Source: Microbacteriaceae bacterium
GTDB taxonomy: Bacteria > Actinomycetota > Actinomycetes > Actinomycetales > Microbacteriaceae
Assembly (NCBI GenBank): GCA_947447385.1
Contig: CANFKN010000020.1
Coordinates: forward strand, 1 to 12,817
Reading direction: 5' to 3'
Length of the DNA stretch: 12,817 nt
Shown here: positions 1-4,749 of the stretch, one piece after another
Layout: every line of letters starts with the position of its first letter
Numbering within the stretch: the first letter of the stretch is position 1
Position numbers and translations under genes: made by a program
The notes under the pieces: model-generated
The model's input: only the letters and a program-made list of their open reading frames with translations
The model's database searches: none
Told to the model about the DNA's origin: nothing

Positions 1-843
1 ACAAGGCAACCGCTAAATCAACTGACCGGCTGGTCAAAAGATTTCGACCCCCTAGAGTGGCAGCCGAATGCAACGGTCGCCGAGAGGGCTGTCTCGGCAG
101 GTGTCGAGGCTTTCGTAATTGGACCAAAGGAATACGCGACATCTGGCTTCACTACTTTAACCATGAGGGGGGCGAAATACCTCTCAGCCAAGACGATGCT
201 CGATCGCGTCGACATTGCACTCGAAGTTCTAGCTTCGTCAAGGCCAGCCTTGGCATATCTCTATGTTCCTGAACTCGATCAAAAAGCTCATGCCTACGGT
301 GCCAACTCTATGCAATGGCTGAACGCTCTCGAAGAGCTTGACAGCGCAATCTCAAAGCTGACCGCACCCTTGAAGGAACGACGTTTTGAAAATGCTGCCG
401 TTGCGCTAACAGCCGATCACGGAATAGTTGACGTTCCCGACAGTCACCACATATTTCTTGATGAATACATCCTGCCGAATGTCACGCTCGTTGCTGGCGA
501 CCCGAGAGTCAACTACATCTATTTGAGCGAGAGCGTTGACGACCGCGAAGTGGCTGCCATTGCCGATAATCTTCAAAACCAGCTGTTACAAACGGCATTG
601 GGTAAATCAGTCAAAATTGCCACTAAGAAGCAGCTAATCGATGCAAATTGGTTTGGCACCGAAGTTTCACTGTCAGCCCAAGAAAGAATGCCCGATTTGT
701 TTGCAATAGCGATTGGAAGATCGGCAATCTACCACCGCGACTTCGCACCGGCAAAAAGCTTGTCTATGATTGGTCAGCACGGTTCGATATCGCCTGAAGA
801 GCTTGCCATTCCACTTCTGAAATTTGGGTCTCTTTCGAAGTAG
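1..843 (+). CDS. Nucleotide pyrophosphatase / alkaline-phosphatase-superfamily phosphodiesterase, 5'-truncated
   Basis: The reading frame is open from the first base to the TAG at 841-843, giving 280 visible codons; the start lies upstream of the window. It looks like the C-terminal part of a metal-dependent phosphodiesterase (type I phosphodiesterase/nucleotide pyrophosphatase family), which hydrolyses phosphoester or pyrophosphate bonds using two bound zinc ions. Three metal-ligand motifs are visible, numbered from the first codon in the window: DQKAH (D93, H97), ADHG (D139, H140) and GQHG (H260). The N-terminal metal ligand and the catalytic Thr/Ser would lie in the missing part. The ATG at 163 is internal: the residues before it continue the domain without a break. 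The gene converges on sepH with one base between the stop codons. The family is clear; the substrate (nucleotide, phosphonate or phospholipid headgroup) cannot be read from sequence. Confidence 0.85.
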   Translation, partial: TRQPLNQLTGWSKDFDPLEWQPNATVAERAVSAGVEAFVIGPKEYATSGFTTLTMRGAKYLSAKTMLDRVDIALEVLASSRPALAYLYVPELDQKAHAYGANSMQWLNALEELDSAISKLTAPLKERRFENAAVALTADHGIVDVPDSHHIFLDEYILPNVTLVAGDPRVNYIYLSESVDDREVAAIADNLQNQLLQTALGKSVKIATKKQLIDANWFGTEVSLSAQERMPDLFAIAIGRSAIYHRDFAPAKSLSMIGQHGSISPEELAIPLLKFGSLSK

Positions 844-844
844 G

Positions 845-2002
845 TTAGTCGTCTTTGTTTTCTGGGCGTGTTCCGAATACGATTTCATCCCAGCTTGGCA
901 TGCTCGCTCGGCCCTTCTTCGGCGCTGGCGCTGACACGGTTTGCTCGGTAGCAGTTTCTATGTCGTCTTGGCTCTGATCTTCATCGAATACCTCGTCGGT
1001 TTGATCAATCCACACGGTGGTTTCGTCAAAATCTTCAGCCGTTACTGGGTCAACATCATCGCCGCTTCTCACAACAGAAAGAATCGGCGTGAAACCAGTG
1101 TTGGTCTCGCGGGCATCTCGTCTGCGACGAAGGCCAGATAGAAGGTCCTCATCATCGTCAATAGGGTCGGCATCGGCACCCTCATTCACTTCTGCCGATG
1201 TGCCTGCTGCAATCACTGGCACTTGGGCCGTCGTGTTTCGACCTCTGCCGAATGGAATCACTTCGGCGAACTCTTGGGTTTCTCCGAGGCTGCTGGTCAG
1301 GTTTTTGCTGACCAGAGACTCGCTTGATGACGGTGGTGTTGCCATCGGTGTAGCTGCGGCATTATCAGCCGGCACAGCAGGTTTGACGGGTTGTTGCCCA
1401 AAGTTCTGAGCGAACGCTGGCTTCACCTTCGGAACCAAAGAGTCGCCTTCAGAGTTAGCGGCCAGGTTCAAAGCAACCTCGTTGTCGGGGGAGAGGCTAA
1501 GGCGACGAAGATCGAAGCTCCACTTGGCAACACTGGGACCAGTCGCGGTGTCGAAGGCACAGGTGACTTGCCAGCCTCCGGTTTCAATCCGCTTGGCAGA
1601 CCAAACAACGTCTGTTGCTCCGGCTTTATCAAGCCTCTCGCGAATCATTAAGCCGAATTCGATGTGGTTAGTCTCGCCATAGCGATCACCTAAAAAAGTC
1701 AGTCTCACACTGAGTGCACTGTTGACGATGTGTTGCAGTTCATCAAGCACGGGGGCCGCAAATTTTTCGACATATGATGCAGATGCACCAGTTTTGGCCA
1801 CGATTTCATCGATACTGTGGCCAGAGCGAACGAACTCCTGAATTTCGCGAGGCGAGACATTGTTGGTTTCAACTTTTGGGCCTTTGTCGGCACGCAATGC
1901 CTGACGAAGTGACTCATCGAGGGCGAGACGATATTTTTCGCCGTTTGAGCCCTCAAGAACAATGAACTCTTGTTCCGTGGCTAAAAGCCGCAGGTCTTCC
2001 AT
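845..2002 (-). CDS. sepH: SepH (DUF3071), FtsZ-associated cell-division protein
   Basis: This 385-residue protein matches the actinobacterial SepH/DUF3071 family, whose Streptomyces member binds FtsZ and stimulates protofilament assembly at the septum. The conserved N-terminal domain covers about residues 1-170. It includes a helix-turn-helix-like stretch near 50-85 (SPREI...GHSIDEIVAKTGAS), then RYG (107-109), IEF (114-116) and VVWSAKRIE. The middle, about 185-360, is low-complexity and rich in Pro, Ala, Ser and acidic residues, so probably disordered. The C-terminus has the family's short conserved motif, RASMPSWDEIVFG at 365-377. The ATG at 2002 is supported by an AGAGAGG ribosome-binding site about 8 bases upstream. 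It is transcribed divergently from DUF4193, and its TAA starts two bases after the end of the neighbouring phosphodiesterase. Assignment rests on pattern recognition of both ends of the protein. Confidence 0.87.
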   Translation of the reverse strand: MEDLRLLATEQEFIVLEGSNGEKYRLALDESLRQALRADKGPKVETNNVSPREIQEFVRSGHSIDEIVAKTGASASYVEKFAAPVLDELQHIVNSALSVRLTFLGDRYGETNHIEFGLMIRERLDKAGATDVVWSAKRIETGGWQVTCAFDTATGPSVAKWSFDLRRLSLSPDNEVALNLAANSEGDSLVPKVKPAFAQNFGQQPVKPAVPADNAAATPMATPPSSSESLVSKNLTSSLGETQEFAEVIPFGRGRNTTAQVPVIAAGTSAEVNEGADADPIDDDEDLLSGLRRRRDARETNTGFTPILSVVRSGDDVDPVTAEDFDETTVWIDQTDEVFDEDQSQDDIETATEQTVSAPAPKKGRASMPSWDEIVFGTRPENKDD

Positions 2003-2033
2003 AGCAAATACCTCTCTCTATTTCAAAGTTTGC

Positions 2034-2069
2034 CACCGTTTCATTCAAAATGCCTTCAGCGAAACGGTG
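2034..2069. repeat. 9-bp perfect inverted repeat with 18-base spacer, candidate operator or leader hairpin
   Basis: CACCGTTTC at 2034-2042 is the exact reverse complement of GAAACGGTG at 2061-2069, with 18 bases between. A further GC pair can form outside the arms if one T bulges. The nearer arm lies 32 bases upstream of the sepH start codon, so the element could be a protein-binding site over the sepH promoter or a hairpin in its leader. It does not match the sites I know well (parS, the actinobacterial LexA box). Confidence 0.6.
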
Positions 2070-2120
2070 TGCCGTTCTTCAATTTGGAACAAAAAGAAAA
2101 ATTTTCTGGTTAGAATCGGC

Positions 2121-2136
2121 GTTGCAAGGTTGCAAG
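2121..2136. repeat. Tandem 8-bp direct repeat GTTGCAAG x2
   Basis: GTTGCAAG occurs at 2121-2128 and again directly at 2129-2136. A related GTTGCAGA follows at 2149-2156. Each full copy contains the 6-base palindrome TTGCAA. The pair lies just downstream of the TAGAAT hexamer at 2111-2116, about where transcription of the DUF4193 gene would begin if that hexamer is its -10 element. Confidence 0.5.
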
Positions 2137-2196
2137 AAAAGATTTTTTGTTGCAGACTTTGCGGCAATAGTCCATAACAGTTGAAAGAGAATCTAA

Positions 2197-2475
2197 TTGG
2201 CTACCGATTACGATGCACCCCGCAAATCTGACGATGAAGAGTCGCTAGAGGCCATTAAAGAGGGCGCCCCGGCGAAGCCTGTTGACATCTCAGACGAGGG
2301 TGATCACAGCGAAGCCTTCGTGATGCCTGAAGTCAGCGTCGAAGAAGAAGACGTTGTCGTTATGCCGATTCAACCCGAAGAGTTCACTTGCATGGAGTGC
2401 TTCATTGTCAAACACAACTCTTTGATTGCCAAGAAATCCAAAATCGGCAATATCTGCATCGAGTGCGCTAGTTAG
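2197..2475 (+). CDS. DUF4193 family protein, small acidic protein with zinc-ribbon-like CxxC pairs
   Basis: This 92-residue protein begins with the family's signature MATDYDAPRK, which fixes the start at the TTG codon 2197 even though it is not ATG; AAAGAGA at 2184-2190 serves as ribosome-binding site. Residues 11-64 are strongly acidic and probably flexible. The C-terminal third holds two cysteine pairs, C65-x2-C68 and C87-x2-C90, spaced as in a small zinc ribbon. DUF4193 is widespread in Actinobacteria and has no established function that I know of. The layout, an acidic tail plus a zinc knuckle, would suit a nucleic-acid or RNA-polymerase-associated protein, but that is inference. The gene overlaps the 3' end of DUF3093 by 8 bases, tail to tail. 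The TTG start may keep its expression low. Confidence 0.88.
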   Translation: MATDYDAPRKSDDEESLEAIKEGAPAKPVDISDEGDHSEAFVMPEVSVEEEDVVVMPIQPEEFTCMECFIVKHNSLIAKKSKIGNICIECAS

Positions 2476-2938
2476 CCTGTTTTCTTAGGGCATCAACCAG
2501 CTCGACAGGTCTTCTGGTTGAAATGAGCCAATAGGGCGTTGGGTCGGCATCATCTTGCAATTGAATGCGAACTAGGCCCTTGACACCAACCTGAAACCGC
2601 ACATGCGCCCGCGAATCGAGATTTGGTCCGCGCTCTGCGAATCGATGTGCGGGTTCAACTTCGCGAACTTCGCCCAAAACGTCAACCGGAATGTGTGCTT
2701 TGCCAACCGAAAGTTGCCCAGCAACTACCTCAATAATGGGCGCACCAAAAAACATCAGCACCCAAAAGCTCAATGTAACCAGCGCACCCGTTGCTAGCCC
2801 CACGGTTTGGTTGATTGGCAAAAACACTAGGTAGAAGCTCGGAAGAGCAATTAGTGCAGCCAAAAATGCAGGCCATGAGGGCGCGAGTCGCTCTCTGAAT
2901 CTCGGCTCACGAAAGCTCGGCGGTTCTTGAAAATTCAC
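2468..2938 (-). CDS. DUF3093 family membrane protein
   Basis: I place the start at the GTG 2936-2938, giving 156 residues. Starting at 3022 would add 28 residues unlike the family and run well into dut. Just after the start comes a basic stretch ending in RFRERL, typical of the family, followed by two predicted membrane helices (about 22-41 and 48-72). The cytoplasmic or extracellular C-terminal domain carries the family signature DPTPYWLISTR at 132-142. Function is unknown; the family is actinobacterial and usually found beside dut. The TAG stop overlaps the end of DUF4193. No Shine-Dalgarno sequence precedes the GTG. Instead TATTCT (minus strand, 2950-2945) lies exactly six bases upstream, so translation of a leaderless mRNA is likely. 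Confidence 0.85.
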   Translation of the reverse strand: MNFQEPPSFREPRFRERLAPSWPAFLAALIALPSFYLVFLPINQTVGLATGALVTLSFWVLMFFGAPIIEVVAGQLSVGKAHIPVDVLGEVREVEPAHRFAERGPNLDSRAHVRFQVGVKGLVRIQLQDDADPTPYWLISTRRPVELVDALRKQAN

Positions 2939-2962
2939 TTTTTTAGAATACGCTGGGCGGTG
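2939..2962. promoter_or_regulatory. Overlapping divergent promoters for DUF3093 and dut, probably leaderless or nearly so
   Basis: Only 24 bases separate the two divergent start codons. They contain TAGAAT on + (2944-2949) and TATTCT on - (2950-2945), each a -10-like hexamer sharing five bases with the other. On the minus strand six bases follow the hexamer before the GTG, placing +1 on the start codon. On the plus strand the ATG begins 13 bases after its hexamer, leaving a leader of only a few bases. No good -35 element is visible on either side. Confidence 0.5.
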
Positions 2963-3397
2963 ATGAAAAAGTTGCCGATTCTGATTGTTGCCGATGCGGC
3001 ATTTGTTCCAAGTTACTCTCACGCGGGTGACGCAGGGGCTGATCTGCGCTCAAGCGAATCGAAAATCTTGAAGGCCGGTTGCCGCGACACTTTTGCAACT
3101 GGCATATCAATTGCTATTCCGGCTGGGTATGTCGCGCTCGTTCACCCACGAAGTGGTCTCGCTGCAAAGCACGGCATAACCGTTCTCAACGCACCTGGAA
3201 CAGTTGACGCTGGTTATCGGGGTGAAATTGCCGTGACACTCCTAAACACCTCGTCAGATGATTTTGCGATTGAGGTGGGTGACCGCATTGCTCAGATAGT
3301 TTTTCAACAATTTGAAACGGCTGATTTTGTAGCCGTTGAATCGCTTCCTGACACTCAGCGTGGCATTGCTGGTTTTGGTTCGACGGGTCAGGCATAA
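2963..3397 (+). CDS. dut: dUTP diphosphatase (dUTPase)
   Basis: The protein hydrolyses dUTP to dUMP and pyrophosphate, keeping uracil out of DNA and supplying dUMP for thymidylate synthesis. The 144-residue length is typical of the homotrimeric enzyme. All five family motifs are present: motif 1 HAGDAGADL (20-28), motif 2 PRSGLAAKHG (62-71), motif 3 GTVDAGYRGEI (79-89, with catalytic D82 and Y85), motif 4 GDRIAQIVF (106-114) and motif 5 RGIAGFGSTG (133-142), whose Phe138 stacks on the base. I chose ATG 2963. The GTG directly before it (2960) is possible and would add one residue, while the TTG at 2927 adds residues unlike the family. It is the first gene of a + strand operon with DUF3710, whose start follows after a single base. 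Confidence 0.97.
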   Translation: MKKLPILIVADAAFVPSYSHAGDAGADLRSSESKILKAGCRDTFATGISIAIPAGYVALVHPRSGLAAKHGITVLNAPGTVDAGYRGEIAVTLLNTSSDDFAIEVGDRIAQIVFQQFETADFVAVESLPDTQRGIAGFGSTGQA

Positions 3398-3398
3398 A

Positions 3399-3992
3399 AT
3401 GAATGCACTAAATGCAACTTCAGGTTTCGCAGATCGTTCGATTACAGGCCCTCTTGACAGTTCCGAAGTAAAGGAATTGCGCCCTCTGCACGATTTTGGG
3501 TCACTGCGTGTGCCAAATCGCACAGACGTTTCGATTCGCGTTGAAGTCGAAGAAACCACAGGGCAAGTTATTGCTGTCTCAATCGACTTAGCAGATTCAA
3601 ACATTCACTTGCAGGCATTTGCATCGCCCCGTAATGAGGCTCTTTGGAACGAAATTCGGGCGAATATTTCTCAGTCAATCACCTCGCAGGGTGGCAGAGT
3701 CGCAGAAAAGATTGGCTCATTTGGTGCAGAACTTCTATCAGAAGTTGCCACGAAAGATGAGCAGGGCAAAAGCATCGCTAAAAGACACTTGAAATTTTTA
3801 GGCATTGATGGGCCACGCTGGTTTTTGAGAATAGTCGTTAGCGGCGCTGCCATCACCGACCCTGCTGCGTCTGGCGCAGTTGACGACTTGATTCGAGGCA
3901 TCGTGGTCAACCGAGGCGAAACACCAATGCCGCCACGAGAGCTTTTACCACTAATAATGCCTGCAGGCTCAGCCTCATTAGCGAAACGATAA
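3399..3992 (+). CDS. DUF3710 family protein
   Basis: This 197-residue soluble protein belongs to an actinobacterial family without known function that typically follows dut. Recognisable family segments are GPLDSSE (17-23), DFGSLRVP (32-39), VEVEETTGQVIAVS (48-61), LQAFASPRNEALW (71-83), GPRWFLR (138-144), ADP-like ITDPAA (152-157) and MPPRELLPL (177-185). There is no signal peptide or membrane segment. I chose ATG 3399 because it sits one base after the dut TAA and the homologous part begins soon after; residues from the upstream possible start at 3336 would be read across dut in another frame. It probably relies on translational coupling with dut, although an AGG six bases upstream may help ribosome binding. 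Confidence 0.87.
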   Translation: MNALNATSGFADRSITGPLDSSEVKELRPLHDFGSLRVPNRTDVSIRVEVEETTGQVIAVSIDLADSNIHLQAFASPRNEALWNEIRANISQSITSQGGRVAEKIGSFGAELLSEVATKDEQGKSIAKRHLKFLGIDGPRWFLRIVVSGAAITDPAASGAVDDLIRGIVVNRGETPMPPRELLPLIMPAGSASLAKR

Positions 3993-3993
3993 C

Positions 3994-4689
3994 GTGTCAG
4001 ACAGCTCAGAAAACAAGCCAGATGTCTGGCTAGAGGCCTCGAAGCAAATCGCCTCAAAGCTCGGAATCACCTATGAAAACGGCGACCTCGCAGTCAGCAG
4101 AGGCTCAATTGTGAAGTCGATGGGTGGCTGGCTCGGAATCGCCGAGTCAATCCTGCCGACTCTGGTTTTCGTTTTCACCTATCAGCTATCTAGCAACATC
4201 TGGCTATCGATAGTTCTTTCGGGAGCGCTTTCGCTTGCTGCACTGGTGCGACAACTTATTGTTCGAAGTGCTCTGACACAGGCGGTGGTTGGTGCACTTA
4301 GCATCGCCCTGACGATTTGGCTGACGCTCAGAGATAACAACGCTTCTGATTTCTTCTTGCAGGGCCTAGTTACTAACAGCATCTATTTGGCCGTCGGATT
4401 AATGAGTGTGCTTGTTCGCTGGCCAATCATTGGAATCGTTGTTGGGTTTCTTATTGGTGAGGGTTTCACCTGGCGATCAAAAAAATCTCACTTCAACAGG
4501 TTTGTTGCGGCCACTGCAATTTGGTGCGGCCTATATATCTTGCGGCTCGGCATCGAAATTCCGCTTTATTTGGCCCACAATCTTTCAGCCCTGGGCGCTG
4601 CAAAGTTGATCTTGGGCATCCCGTTTTATGCAATAACGCTTTGGCTCATGTGGCTTGTAGTCAAGCCGCTAATTAGACGCGCAAGTTAG
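3994..4689 (+). CDS. DUF3159 family integral membrane protein
   Basis: The 231-residue protein starts with GTG one base after the DUF3710 stop and ends at TAG 4687-4689. After a soluble N-terminus of about 45 residues there are roughly six hydrophobic segments (about 49-65, 69-88, 95-112, 122-158 possibly as two, 168-187, 203-226). The family hallmark MGGWLGIAESILPT lies at 43-56 at the mouth of the first membrane helix. The C-terminus is basic (KPLIRR), fitting a cytoplasmic end. Function is unknown. Linkage to dut and DUF3710 is conserved in Actinobacteria, and the 1-base gap implies coupled translation. A transporter-like or scaffold role is possible but nothing in the sequence names a substrate. 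Confidence 0.86.
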   Translation: MSDSSENKPDVWLEASKQIASKLGITYENGDLAVSRGSIVKSMGGWLGIAESILPTLVFVFTYQLSSNIWLSIVLSGALSLAALVRQLIVRSALTQAVVGALSIALTIWLTLRDNNASDFFLQGLVTNSIYLAVGLMSVLVRWPIIGIVVGFLIGEGFTWRSKKSHFNRFVAATAIWCGLYILRLGIEIPLYLAHNLSALGAAKLILGIPFYAITLWLMWLVVKPLIRRAS

Positions 4690-4749
4690 TGCTATTTTTG
4701 AACCTAAGGTCTTCAATTTGACCAATTTTGCATCGCAAGGAGTGCCCCC
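4690..4749 (+). promoter_or_regulatory. acnA leader with strong ribosome-binding site
   Basis: The 60 bases between DUF3159 and acnA contain AAGGAG at 4737-4742, seven bases before the ATG, the best ribosome-binding site in the window and in keeping with a highly translated TCA-cycle enzyme. TTGAAC (4698-4703) and TTGACC (4718-4723) resemble -35 elements but have no partner at 16-18 bp. TAAGGT (4705-4710) fits the loose actinobacterial TANNNT -10 pattern. No terminator is seen after DUF3159, so some read-through is likely. Confidence 0.5.

Larger units (their letters stand above)
2003..2196. promoter_or_regulatory. Divergent control region between sepH and the DUF4193 gene
   Basis: These 194 bases are the longest non-coding stretch of the window and must carry the start signals of both flanking genes. 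Visible contents are a 9-bp inverted repeat (2034-2069), an A/T-rich run near 2089-2106, a TAGAAT -10-like hexamer on + at 2111-2116, a tandem direct repeat (2121-2136), and a weak pair TTGCAG (2150-2155) / CATAAC (2173-2178) with 17-bp spacing on +. No clear TANNNT -10 element is seen for sepH; the nearest is TGAAAT on the minus strand, about 17 bp from TTGAAT. The exact promoters cannot be decided by eye. Confidence 0.6.

Noticed and set aside
1017..1409. 130-codon open frame on + inside sepH
   Set aside because: It lies antisense to the low-complexity region of sepH, has a Ser/Arg/Pro composition typical of shadow frames, no ribosome-binding site and no family resemblance.
2927..2962. Longer dut start at TTG 2927
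   Set aside because: The added 12 residues do not resemble the dUTPase N-terminus, have no ribosome-binding site and would overlap the DUF3093 start; the ATG at 2963 gives the normal length.
2939..3022. Longer DUF3093 start at 3022 (-)
   Set aside because: It would extend 60 bases into dut and add 28 residues unlike the family, while the GTG at 2938 sits six bases after a -10-like element.
3671..4057. 128-codon open frame on - across DUF3710/DUF3159
   Set aside because: It is antisense to two recognised genes with a conserved 1-base junction; its composition is that of a shadow frame.
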